A DNA stretch of 17,761 nt, taken from positions 1 through 17,761 of the forward strand of contig DASZXJ010000224.1 in NCBI GenBank assembly GCA_035545895.1, read 5' to 3'. The notes beneath the pieces were generated by a model. It had not been told where the DNA came from, did not search any database, and worked only from the letters and a program-made list of their open reading frames with translations. Of the stretch, positions 1-6,467 are shown in pieces. A program made the translations under genes and the position numbers. The stretch comes from DASZXJ01 sp035545895 (lineage in GTDB: Bacteria > Planctomycetota > Phycisphaerae > Tepidisphaerales > Tepidisphaeraceae). Positions within the stretch are counted from its first letter, which is position 1. Every line of letters starts with the position of its first letter.

Positions 1-807
1 ATCCCGCACATATTGCCACGTATTGGCGGCATATTCGTGATCTTCGATCGCAGCAGTGGCTGCGACGATCGAAATGGCGTCGCACGGATAGCTGTCGCGC
101 GCCTTGTTCATTTCCCGAATCAAATCGGGGTTTGAAACAGCATATCCGAATCGCAGGCCTGCCAGCGAGTAGGCTTTGCTCAATGTGCGACTCACGACAA
201 CATTGCCGCAATTCTTCACCAGCCCCAGGCAATTCTCATCTGCAAAATCGACGTAGGCTTCGTCGATCAGCACCAATCCATTGAACCGCTTGGCCAATTC
301 TTCCATCTTTTTTGGCGGCACAAATGTTCCGGAAGGAGCATTCGGGTTGGCGAGGAATATCGCCTGCGCCTTGGTGGCCACCAGCGCATCGATGGGCAGG
401 GACCAATTTGCTTCCCACGGCACGGTTGCCACCTTCACCTCATCCAACTCGGCAAGCACCGGGTAAAGAGAATACGTCGGATCAGGATACGCCAGCGTAT
501 CGCCCGGCGACAAAAACGTGAGCAGCGCAATCGCCAGAACATCGTCGCTGCCATTGCCAGCCAGGATCATTTCCTGATCCACACCGAGCCTCTTCGCAGC
601 CGACGCGCGAAAATGGTCGGCCGTCGGATTGGGGTATCGCCGAAGCAATTCCGGTTCGATTTCCCGAATCGCCTTCATCACCTTCGGACTTGGCGGAAAA
701 GGATTTTCGTTGGTATTGAGTTTGACAACCCGCGACCCCGCCGCCGGCTGCTCGCCGGGCGTATAGCCGTCCATCTTTCGCACGGTTGGTCGGACAAGGT
801 TCGACAT
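1..807 (-). CDS. hisC: Histidinol-phosphate aminotransferase (partial, C-terminus beyond window)
   Basis: PLP-dependent aminotransferase of histidine biosynthesis, converting imidazole acetol-phosphate and glutamate to histidinol-phosphate. The reading frame is open from the ATG at 807 to position 1, giving 269 codons; the family is usually 350-370 residues, so the C-terminal quarter is missing. Visible signatures are the N-terminal LNTNENPFPPSP, GNGSDDV, LANPNAPSGT, DEAYVDF, and the PLP-lysine motif SRTLSKAYSLAGLRFGY with Lys211. It follows hisD on the same strand after a 64-nt gap. The start is fixed by the NTNENP spacing to the N-terminus. No SD is visible before the ATG (the preceding bases read CCCTCCTC), but a perfect TATAAT lies 8 nt upstream, raising the possibility of a leaderless transcript. 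The family assignment is very firm; the mode of initiation is inference. Confidence 0.95.
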   Translation of the reverse strand, partial: MSNLVRPTVRKMDGYTPGEQPAAGSRVVKLNTNENPFPPSPKVMKAIREIEPELLRRYPNPTADHFRASAAKRLGVDQEMILAGNGSDDVLAIALLTFLSPGDTLAYPDPTYSLYPVLAELDEVKVATVPWEANWSLPIDALVATKAQAIFLANPNAPSGTFVPPKKMEELAKRFNGLVLIDEAYVDFADENCLGLVKNCGNVVVSRTLSKAYSLAGLRFGYAVSNPDLIREMNKARDSYPCDAISIVAATAAIEDHEYAANTWQYVRD

Positions 808-815
808 GAGGAGGG

Positions 816-844
816 ATTATAGCAGATCACTCGCGGCAGATAAG
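816..844 (-). promoter_or_regulatory. Candidate promoter for hisC with perfect -10 box
   Basis: On the minus strand TATAAT occupies 821-816 and is followed after 8 nt by the hisC ATG. The -35 region is weak: at 16-17 bp spacing it reads TTATCT or CTTATC. If used, transcription would begin at or next to the start codon. It may be chance, since hisC could also be read through from hisD. Confidence 0.35.
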
Positions 845-871
845 CAAGCCGTAATAGAGGGCTCCGGATCG

Positions 872-2188
872 CTAAATTCGAGATTTGACGCTTGCCGCGT
901 GAGCGTCCAGGTGTTCCGCGTTGGCCAGTTCGATGATGCATGAGGCGTCATTGGCCAAGCCCTGTTTTTCGTAGCGGGCAACGCTGGATCGTTTGAGGAA
1001 TTCGTACACGCTGATCCCGCTGGAAAATCGCGCGGTGGTATTGGTCGGCAGGCAGTGGCTTGGCCCGGCGATGTAATCCCCCGCCGCCACCGGAGAGTAA
1101 GGCCCGACAAACACCGCGCCGGCGCTGGTCAGCTTTGCTAAAACGCTCTTTTCTTCTCGCACTTGCAGATTCACATGCTCGGCCGCGAATCGATTTGAGA
1201 GATCGATCAACCGATCCATCGAAGGATCAACAATGATCGCGCTGTCATTGGCAAGCGACTTCTCGATGGCCGCTTTGCGGCTGAGCGCGGCCGTCTGCTC
1301 CTCCAGTTCGCTCGCCACATCGCGGGACAATTTTTCCGAGGTCGTCAGAAGGAAACAGCTTCCCGGATCGTGCTCCGCCTGAGCGAGCAAATCCGATGCG
1401 ATGAACTTTGCATCGCCGGTTTCATCTGCCAGCACCACGATTTCGCTTGGCCCGAGAAACGCGTCGATTCCAACACAACCCGCCAGCAAGCGTTTGGCGA
1501 GTTGCACATACGCATTGCCCGGCCCAACGATCTTATCGACCGCGGGAATCGACTTCGTGCCAAATGCCATTGCGCCGATCGCCGCAGCGCCACCGGCACG
1601 AAAGACATATTCCAATTTCAATTCGTGACACGCCGCCAAAACCAGATCGCTGCGCCCATATTTGCTCGGCGGCGTGCAGACCACCACCTTATTCACCCCC
1701 GCCACCTGCGCGGGCACGGCCAGCATGATCAGGCTTGACGGATAGGCCGCCTTTCCTCCCGGAAAATAAAGTCCGGCACTATCCAGTGGCAAAAACCGCA
1801 TGCCCAATTCCACGCCTGGGCGCCGCAACGGCGCCGGATCTTTGGGCATGACATGCGACTGATATTCCCGCACTTGCGCAATCGACCGTTTGAGCGCCGC
1901 CGTCTGTTCTTTCGATATTCGCGCTGCCCCTTCGCGCATCTCTTCGGGTTTCACGCGAATCTGGTCTGCCGTGAAATTGGGATCGTCAAACTTCCTGGAG
2001 ATTTCGACCAGCGCCTCATCGCCGCGATTGGCGACATCGGCGAGCATCGCCTGCACCGATGCAGTCTGCTGTGCGCGTTCGCCCCGCAACAGCGCCAAAT
2101 CGACCGGGTCGAGGCGCAGTTTCTTCAGCAGCCGTTCAACTTCTTGCGCATCACCCGGCCGATCTAAATGGAGAATCTGGATCTTCAT
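872..2188 (-). CDS. hisD: Histidinol dehydrogenase
   Basis: Zinc-dependent NAD enzyme for the last two steps of histidine biosynthesis, histidinol to histidine. Numbered from an upstream in-frame ATG at 2203, the expected residues are present: zinc ligands Gln275 and His278 in LLAQAEHDP, catalytic Glu342-His343 in AEHVNL, Asp376 in AAGDY and His431 in NAEHLDAH. Spacings match the E. coli enzyme closely (67 from Gln to Glu, 101 from Gln to Asp). Other signatures are YFPGGKAAYPSS and VGPGNAYVQLAK. I chose the ATG at 2188 (protein MKIQILHL..., 438 aa) because AAGGA sits 7 nt before it. The 2203 ATG overlaps the upstream stop as ATGA and could also be used. It is preceded by two small membrane protein genes and followed by hisC. 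Confidence 0.96.
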   Translation of the reverse strand: MKIQILHLDRPGDAQEVERLLKKLRLDPVDLALLRGERAQQTASVQAMLADVANRGDEALVEISRKFDDPNFTADQIRVKPEEMREGAARISKEQTAALKRSIAQVREYQSHVMPKDPAPLRRPGVELGMRFLPLDSAGLYFPGGKAAYPSSLIMLAVPAQVAGVNKVVVCTPPSKYGRSDLVLAACHELKLEYVFRAGGAAAIGAMAFGTKSIPAVDKIVGPGNAYVQLAKRLLAGCVGIDAFLGPSEIVVLADETGDAKFIASDLLAQAEHDPGSCFLLTTSEKLSRDVASELEEQTAALSRKAAIEKSLANDSAIIVDPSMDRLIDLSNRFAAEHVNLQVREEKSVLAKLTSAGAVFVGPYSPVAAGDYIAGPSHCLPTNTTARFSSGISVYEFLKRSSVARYEKQGLANDASCIIELANAEHLDAHAASVKSRI

Positions 2189-2199
2189 CCTGTCTTCCT

Positions 2200-2544
2200 T
2201 CATCCTTCATCTTTCTCTTCCAGCATCCCTTGCTCTTTCATTTTCTGTTTCAATTTCGCGATTGCATCCGGATCAACCGCCATTCGCTTTTTCTTGACGG
2301 GCGGGGGCGACGGCGTGTCGCCAAATCCTCGAATCGGCTCGTGTCTTGGCACGGCAAACGGTCGTCCCGCGGCAACCTTCGACTCAAACAGCCATGCCGT
2401 CAAGGGGACCGCAATCAGCAGGCTTACCTTGCTCCAGTGATCGTGATCCACCGCATCGGTGATCTGTTCAAACCAGCGGATCAGCGTCACCATCGTCAGG
2501 ACGGCCAGCACCAACAGCAAAACCGTGGAAAAGCATCCGGTCAT
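2200..2544 (-). CDS. Small membrane protein of unknown function
   Basis: A 114-residue protein I do not recognise. A hydrophobic segment covers about residues 5-21 (STVLLLVLAVLTMVTLI) and a second about residues 41-53 (SLLIAVPLTAWLF). The C-terminal half is soluble, with a proline-rich and then basic stretch (TPSPPPVKKKR), and ends in a charged helix-like tail (AIAKLKQKMKEQGMLEEKDEG). The topology suggests two membrane passes or a signal anchor plus one pass, with a cytoplasmic tail. Its ATG overlaps the stop of the upstream DUF4190-like gene as ATGA, and its own stop overlaps the alternative hisD ATG the same way. That argues for translational coupling in one operon. No link to histidine synthesis is evident. 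Confidence 0.7.
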   Translation of the reverse strand: MTGCFSTVLLLVLAVLTMVTLIRWFEQITDAVDHDHWSKVSLLIAVPLTAWLFESKVAAGRPFAVPRHEPIRGFGDTPSPPPVKKKRMAVDPDAIAKLKQKMKEQGMLEEKDEG

Positions 2545-2852
2545 CGAATCATGTACGAATGGATATAGAGGGATGCCCCGGTCAAAATTGCCACGCTGCT
2601 CAATCCGATCCCCGCCAGCGCCAAACCCCGCCCGTGCAGGTGCGAATTGCCCGGCTGTTTGAGTTGCCGCAGCGCGATAATGCCCATCACCAGTCCGGCA
2701 ACTGAAAAAATCGGAATGACACCCATTTCAATAAAGCTAAACACACCCAATGCAATGGACACGATCGCAAAAGGGTTACGCTCGCGCACCCAAGTCGCGT
2801 AAGCCTCGGCCTTTTGACGGTCCTGTTCAGTTTCTCGACCAAATAATGCCAT
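2541..2852 (-). CDS. DUF4190-like small membrane protein
   Basis: A 103-residue protein starting MALFGRETEQDRQK. After a charged N-terminus of about 25 residues come hydrophobic segments: NPFAIVSIALGVFSFIEMG, then IPIFSVAGLVMGIIALRQLK, a short polar turn, and GRGLALAGIGLSSVAILTG. The pattern (ALGV..., then a GLxxGIIALRQLK helix, then GRGLALAGIGLS) is typical of DUF4190 membrane proteins, whose role is not established. I start at the ATG at 2852; a TTG two codons upstream is less likely. No clear SD precedes it. The stop overlaps the next ATG by four bases. It is the first gene of the run leading to hisD and hisC, 41 nt after the Dabb gene. Confidence 0.75.
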   Translation of the reverse strand: MALFGRETEQDRQKAEAYATWVRERNPFAIVSIALGVFSFIEMGVIPIFSVAGLVMGIIALRQLKQPGNSHLHGRGLALAGIGLSSVAILTGASLYIHSYMIR

Positions 2853-2893
2853 ATACAATCATTCGCCGGTGAGGGCGCATAATCGATCACCTT

Positions 2894-3197
2894 TTATTGC
2901 ACAAAATCGTAAACCTGCACCCGTTGCCAATGCGTCTTGTTTCGCGTGACAAAATCGTTGTGCAGCGGATGGCTTTGATAAACATCATGCCCTGCCCGAT
3001 CATCAAACGTTACGCATAAACCGACCGCGTAGCTGTTATCCACCACATCGCGCGGGGTCATCGCCGGAGAGCCAGCCGACAACTGCTTGATCGTCGGAAT
3101 CTTCACCAGAATCTGCCGGCAATCCGCGATCAACGCATCGCGTTGAGCGCTGGATGTGCTCTCCTTCAACCAGAAAAAAGACAATATGGGTGAACAT
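2894..3197 (-). pseudogene. Dabb (stress-responsive alpha/beta barrel) domain protein with apparent frameshift
   Basis: The body of the protein (WLKESTSSAQRDALIADC, then LSAGSPAMTPRDVVDNSYAV, GLCVTFDDRAGHDVYQSHPLH, NKTHWQRVQVYDF) is a typical ~100-residue Dabb domain, a dimeric ferredoxin-like fold. Family members begin with a strand of the type MFTHVVFFWLKE. Here the ATG at 3197 encodes MFTHIVFF and then runs into the wrong frame; the correct frame resumes at WLKE. The switch point is a run of six T on the minus strand (3174-3179 as A on plus), where five T would give an uninterrupted MFTHIVFFWLKES. Either a one-base insertion (mutation or sequencing error) or transcriptional slippage explains this. 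If a TTG at 3184 is used the protein would lack most of its first strand. Confidence 0.75.
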
Positions 3198-3203
3198 GCT
3201 GAA

Positions 3204-3232
3204 ATTGTATCAGCCGTTGCGTCGTTTGGCGA
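3204..3232 (-). promoter_or_regulatory. Candidate promoter for the Dabb gene
   Basis: On the minus strand TACAAT occupies 3209-3204, only 6 nt before the ATG at 3197. At 17 bp spacing the -35 position (3232-3227) reads TCGCCA, 4 of 6 matches to TTGACA. The layout resembles that of hisC, with a -10 box next to the ATG and no SD. Confidence 0.3.
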
Positions 3233-3254
3233 TTTGGCTACCGTACCGGGTCAA

Positions 3255-4334
3255 ATGGAACGCGTGCTTCATCTGCTGGACGAGGATTCCGATTACCAGA
3301 CCCGCACCGCCGTTGCCCGGCTTGTAACCGAGCCTGGCGCGGCATCGCTCACCATCGGCCGGGGCGGAGATTTCAATTCGATTGCACTGGCGCTTCTCTA
3401 TCTGCGCAATCGCGCCAAACCGTTCGAGATGATCCACGCATGGGGCGAAACCGCCCTTACCGCTGCGGCGTTTGTCGGCGGCAAACCGATTATTTTCAGT
3501 CCCACGCGTTATCCCAAGTTGACCGACCGCCGCTGGATTTGCGCAATCTCCACTGCGCGAGAGATGCAGATCATTTGTCCGACCGACACCATTCGGCGAT
3601 CACTGGTCGAGAATGGTTTGCCAATCGATCGCTGTCATTTGATCCGGCCCGGGGTTCCATCCACGAAATTTTCCCGCCGGCCCGATCAGGCGCTTCGCGC
3701 CAAACTGGGTCTGGCGCCTGATGATTATGTCATGCTCGCGTGCGGCGAATCGCTCCAGGGCGCCAACCATCACGCCACGATTCTTGCCGCCACCGTTCTG
3801 AATGTCTGGGACAATAAAAACAAGCTGCTGCTCTGGGGCCGTGGCAGCAAGACGGCATTCGAAAGACGTTTTGCATCTCTGATGCTGCTGAAAAAGCACA
3901 TCATTTTTGCCACCGACCGTCTTGGCCAGGATGCGCAGTTCGACCAGATCATCCCGGCCAGCGACTGCGCATTGCTGACAGCCGATGAACCCATCCCCAC
4001 GCTGCCGATCGCCGTCTGCATGGCGGCGGGGTTGCCCATTGTCGGCACCGTTTCGCGCACGGCGTGCGAACTGCTCGAAGACCGTCACAACTGCCTGATG
4101 GCATTCAAATGCACCTCCCGCTGGATCGCCCGGCGAGTGCGCGACCTGCGCGAAGATCCGCACCTGGTTTGGCAGATCACCGACACGGCCCGCACCGAAG
4201 CATACGAGTTCTTTTCGATGTCCCGATTTGTCGAACAAACCAAATCCGTTTACACACAACTCGCAGCCGGCAAAAAAGTGGAAATCCCCCAGCCCTCCCC
4301 CGGCGCAGGCCTGAAATTCATGGGCCGGGCGTGA
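3255..4334 (+). CDS. GT-B fold glycosyltransferase (GT4-like)
   Basis: Starting MERVLHLLDED, this 359-residue protein has the Rossmann-like opening strand of GT-B enzymes. An N-terminal acceptor domain includes GRGGDFNSIALALLYL and FSPTRYPKL. The linker IRPGVPSTKFS is of the GVDxxxF type. A C-terminal donor domain has GESLQGANHH, KLLLWGRGS and CMAAGLPIVGT, the last a clear group-1 glycosyltransferase element. The usual E-x7-E motif is not intact: the segment is ADEPIPTLPIAVCMAAGLP, with the second Glu position hydrophobic. The frame is open further upstream, with an ATG at 3186 and a GTG at 3156. I prefer 3255 because the first strand falls there and because 3186 would overlap the divergent Dabb gene. 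It converges on flagellin, so flagellin glycosylation is a possible but unproven role. Confidence 0.8.
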   Translation: MERVLHLLDEDSDYQTRTAVARLVTEPGAASLTIGRGGDFNSIALALLYLRNRAKPFEMIHAWGETALTAAAFVGGKPIIFSPTRYPKLTDRRWICAISTAREMQIICPTDTIRRSLVENGLPIDRCHLIRPGVPSTKFSRRPDQALRAKLGLAPDDYVMLACGESLQGANHHATILAATVLNVWDNKNKLLLWGRGSKTAFERRFASLMLLKKHIIFATDRLGQDAQFDQIIPASDCALLTADEPIPTLPIAVCMAAGLPIVGTVSRTACELLEDRHNCLMAFKCTSRWIARRVRDLREDPHLVWQITDTARTEAYEFFSMSRFVEQTKSVYTQLAAGKKVEIPQPSPGAGLKFMGRA

Positions 4335-4345
4335 ACGAACAAACG

Positions 4346-4364
4346 CCCACGGCGCCGCCGTGGG
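4346..4364. terminator. GC-rich hairpin between convergent genes
   Basis: CCCACGGC and GCCGTGGG form a perfect 8-bp stem around the 3-nt loop GCC, 12 nt after the glycosyltransferase stop. There is no T-run on the plus strand; on the minus strand it is followed by CGTTTGTTCGTT. It may serve as a weak or accessory terminator in either direction. Confidence 0.4.
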
Positions 4365-4378
4365 GTCTGACCGCACAG

Positions 4379-4423
4379 AAAAACAGCAGGCCCAGGAGTC
4401 TTCCCTGCGACTCCCGGGCCTGC
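4379..4423 (-). terminator. Rho-independent terminator of the flagellin transcript
   Basis: The arms 4386-4400 and 4409-4423 pair over 15 positions with one A-C mismatch around an 8-nt loop. On the minus strand the stem is followed by TG and five T (4383-4379). It lies 26 nt after the flagellin stop, as expected for the end of the flagellar transcript. Confidence 0.85.
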
Positions 4424-4448
4424 GTGTTCATGGAGCAAACGTTATCTC

Positions 4449-5879
4449 TTAACGGCCAAGCAGCGACAACACGGTCTGTGGTGTCGAATTGGCGGTCGCC
4501 AAAACTGATGTGCCCGCTTGTGTCAGGATTTGGGCGCGGGTCAGGGCTGCCGTTTCAGTGGCAAAATCCGCATCGCGGATGCTGCTTTCACTGGACGTCA
4601 CATTTTCGAGCGCGACGTTCAACGAATTCTGGTTCGTCTCCAGCGTGTTCTTCTCGAAAGCCCCCAACCGGCCACGGAGAACCGCAACCTGTTTGATGGC
4701 TTCCTCGATAATCTTGCTGGCGGCAGCGGACTGTCCGCCCACGAGCGTTGCGGTTCCACCGGTAACCAGATCGTTGAGGAATCCAACCCCATTGTTACCC
4801 AGGTTGCTCGCGGCAATCGACTGGATGCCGAGATTGACCTGTTGATTGGAAACCACTTGCGGCCCGAGCTGGAACAATGCCCCGCCGCCAGTCAGCGCGA
4901 AGCTCGTCTGGCCGACACCGAAGCTGCTATCCAACGTCAATTCCAGATCCAGTGTGGTGGTGGTGAGCTTGATGTTCAAGCCGTCACCGACAGTCAATGC
5001 GCCATTGATGGTCGCAGCGGCGTCGGAGCCAACCACGCGATCCTTGGAATTCCCCTGATTGTCCACGGTGCCGAACGCGCCGTTCTGGGCGCGAACGGAT
5101 ACAAAACTCTTGGTTCCGAATCCGGTGCTGCGGAATTCGATGCCGGAGGCGGCGTTGGAATTGTTGATCAGCTGCGCCTGCACGCCGGTGGCGTCGGTGA
5201 CGCGATTGACCGCGAAAGCAATCGCGCTGGCGGCGGTGCCGCTGGTGAAGGTCAGCACTTCAACGCCGTCGTTGCCTTTGATTTCAAGCGTGACCGGCGC
5301 GGTAACCGCGCTGGAACGGAATTCCAGGTCGGCGGTTTTTGCGCTGTTGATCACGTTGATCTGCACGGGAATGGTGGCATTGGTGCCGAAATTCGCCTGG
5401 TTGACGTGGAGCGCGCGGATCGCGCTGGTTGCCACGCCGCTGGTAATATAGTCGAGATTACCGTTAAGCAGATGCAAGCCGGCAAATGTCGTCGTATTGC
5501 TGATTCGCGTGATGCTCTGGACCGCCGAATCGATTTGAAGCTGATTGGCGGCGACCTCGTCGGGCGAAACAGCGCCGCTGTTGGCGGCTTCGACCACGAG
5601 GTTCTTGACATTGAGCAGAAGGTTGGCGACTTCCTGGAGCGCTCCTTCAGCCGTCGAGATGACGTTGCTGGCGCGCTGGGAATTGCTGATCGCCTGACCG
5701 ATGCCGCTGATCTCGCTGCGGAGACCTTCGGATGCGATCAGTCCCGCCGGGTCATCCGCACCACGATTGATGCGCAAACCGGTGGACAGGCGCTCCAGCG
5801 TGTCGCTGAGGCTCTTCTGGCTTTTCGCCAGCCCTCTCTGGGCTGTAAGAGACGAGACGTTCGTATTGATACGGGCCAT
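4449..5879 (-). CDS. fliC: Flagellin
   Basis: Structural protein of the flagellar filament, 476 residues. The conserved N-terminal D0/D1 region covers about residues 1-140: INTNVSSLTAQRGL, LSTGLRINRGADDPAGL, SEISGIGQAISNSQRASN, ANQLQIDSAVQSI. The C-terminal D1/D0 covers about 385-476: AIKQVAVLRGRLGAFE, SLNVALENVTSSESSIRDAD, ILTQAGTSVLATANSTPQTVLSLLGR. The middle 240 residues are variable, Ala/Thr/Asn-rich beta-type sequence that includes stretches resembling flagellin hook IN motifs. The start at 5879 has a strong GGAGG 6 nt upstream, but this SD lies in a small hairpin (5882-5897) with a CsrA-type loop. It is the last gene after fliW and csrA, 135 nt from csrA, and ends in its own terminator. 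I see no convincing dedicated promoter in the csrA-flagellin gap. Confidence 0.97.
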   Translation of the reverse strand: MARINTNVSSLTAQRGLAKSQKSLSDTLERLSTGLRINRGADDPAGLIASEGLRSEISGIGQAISNSQRASNVISTAEGALQEVANLLLNVKNLVVEAANSGAVSPDEVAANQLQIDSAVQSITRISNTTTFAGLHLLNGNLDYITSGVATSAIRALHVNQANFGTNATIPVQINVINSAKTADLEFRSSAVTAPVTLEIKGNDGVEVLTFTSGTAASAIAFAVNRVTDATGVQAQLINNSNAASGIEFRSTGFGTKSFVSVRAQNGAFGTVDNQGNSKDRVVGSDAAATINGALTVGDGLNIKLTTTTLDLELTLDSSFGVGQTSFALTGGGALFQLGPQVVSNQQVNLGIQSIAASNLGNNGVGFLNDLVTGGTATLVGGQSAAASKIIEEAIKQVAVLRGRLGAFEKNTLETNQNSLNVALENVTSSESSIRDADFATETAALTRAQILTQAGTSVLATANSTPQTVLSLLGR

Positions 5880-5881
5880 GT

Positions 5882-5897
5882 CAATCCTCCATGATTG
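5882..5897 (-). promoter_or_regulatory. CsrA-type hairpin sequestering the flagellin SD
   Basis: On the mRNA CAAUC AUGGAG GAUUG forms a perfect 5-bp stem with a hexaloop. The loop presents GGA, and the SD GGAGG is four loop bases plus the first base of the right arm. CsrA family proteins bind GGA in exactly this context and block ribosome binding. The same hexaloop occurs at flgA. Confidence 0.65.
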
Positions 5898-5920
5898 CTG
5901 ATGGCGAGCAAATTAGGGGA

Positions 5921-5938
5921 GACGCATTTCCATGCATC
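5921..5938 (-). promoter_or_regulatory. Second GGA-loop hairpin in the flagellin leader
   Basis: GAUGCAU GGAA AUGCGUC gives a 7-bp stem with one U-G pair and a GGAA tetraloop, about 24 nt upstream of the SD hairpin. The two bases before it plus its first bases read GGGAUG, another GGA, so CsrA could use either. A two-site leader is a known way for dimeric CsrA to bridge an SD site and an upstream site. Confidence 0.5.
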
Positions 5939-6014
5939 CCAAACTGTACCTTTTGTTCGCAATCGCATGAACGATCGAAGTGGATCGATGCGATCGCGAA
6001 ACGACAAACGGCCA

Positions 6015-6266
6015 CTACTTCTTGTCCTGGTTGCCGGGCAACTGCGGACCGATCTTTCCAAGTCCCGAAAGATCCTCGGGTTTGACCTGAGCCGCGCGCC
6101 GGTTCTCGGCGCGGATGGCGTCATATACTTCCTTGCGATGGACGGTGATCTCCTTGGGGGCGTTGATTCCGAGACGCACCTTGTCGCCTCGAATGTCAAC
6201 GACTGTGACTTCAATGTCGTCACCGATCATGATCGTCTCGTCGCGTTGACGGGACAGCACCAGCAT
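6015..6266 (-). CDS. csrA: Carbon storage regulator CsrA
   Basis: RNA-binding translational regulator, 83 residues, acting as a dimer on GGA motifs near SD sequences. MLVLSRQRDETIMIGDDIEV opens the protein, and RLGINAPKEITVHRKEVYDAI carries the second RNA-contact strand. Key residues Leu4, Arg6, Val42 and Arg44 are present. After about residue 60 there is a 23-residue extension (QVKPEDLSGLGKIG...) absent from the shorter enteric CsrA. In FliW-type bacteria the C-terminal extension is where FliW acts, which fits the fliW gene just upstream. The start at 6266 is set by the family N-terminus and by AAGGAG 8 nt before it. The frame is open further upstream to 6455, but that part has no protein-like character and forms GGA hairpins instead. 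Confidence 0.96.
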   Translation of the reverse strand: MLVLSRQRDETIMIGDDIEVTVVDIRGDKVRLGINAPKEITVHRKEVYDAIRAENRRAAQVKPEDLSGLGKIGPQLPGNQDKK

Positions 6267-6272
6267 TAGCCT

Positions 6273-6295
6273 GGCTCCTTCCTGGGGTAGGGGCC
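6273..6295 (-). promoter_or_regulatory. Hairpin over the csrA SD
   Basis: GGCCCCU (6295-6289) can pair with AGGAGCC (6279-6273) with one mismatch around a loop ACCCCAGGA. Part of the SD AAGGAG is in the stem and another GGA is in the loop. This suggests autoregulation of csrA; the evidence is moderate because of the mismatch. Confidence 0.35.
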
Positions 6296-6326
6296 GGCGA
6301 CTTCGAGCAGTCGCCTGCCATGTTCC

Positions 6327-6344
6327 CGCGACATCCTCGTCGCG
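6327..6344 (-). promoter_or_regulatory. GGA-hexaloop hairpin in the csrA leader
   Basis: CGCGAC GAGGAU GUCGCG is a perfect 6-bp stem with a GGA-containing hexaloop, about 60 nt before csrA. Flanking GCCUGCC/GGCAGGC arms (6313-6319 and 6352-6358) can extend it into a longer stem with an internal loop. Confidence 0.45.
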
Positions 6345-6416
6345 AGGCGCCGGCAGGCTAAATGACAATAGCCCGTCGGCACGATCCCGGGGACGCAAGT
6401 TCCTCGGTCGCGCGCA

Positions 6417-6434
6417 GGTCAAATCCGTTTGACC
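6417..6434 (-). promoter_or_regulatory. GGA-tetraloop hairpin after fliW
   Basis: GGUCAAA CGGA UUUGACC is a perfect 7-bp stem with GGA in the tetraloop, 33 nt after the fliW stop. It is followed on the RNA by no U-run, so it is unlikely to be a terminator. Next to it (6438-6449) is a perfect 12-bp palindrome, GACGCTAGCGTC. A CsrA-binding role is inferred. Confidence 0.45.
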
Positions 6435-6467
6435 CGCGACGCTAGCGTCCGGCACCGCAGCACCAAA

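Noticed and set aside
3156..3254. Longer glycosyltransferase N-terminus from GTG 3156 or ATG 3186
   Set aside because: It would overlap the divergent Dabb gene, and the first Rossmann strand begins at the ATG at 3255. ATG 3186 is not fully excluded.
3600..4376. 258-codon open frame antisense to the glycosyltransferase
   Set aside because: The plus-strand gene has clear GT-B signatures; this frame reads as compositional shadow.
4518..5894. 458-codon open frame on the plus strand covering almost all of flagellin
   Set aside because: It is an exact antisense of a certain flagellin gene, has no recognisable domains, and arises because the codon bias of the real gene avoids stops in that frame.
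6267..6455. In-frame extension of CsrA by 63 residues
   Set aside because: CsrA universally begins ML-L-R at the start chosen, with AAGGAG 8 nt upstream.
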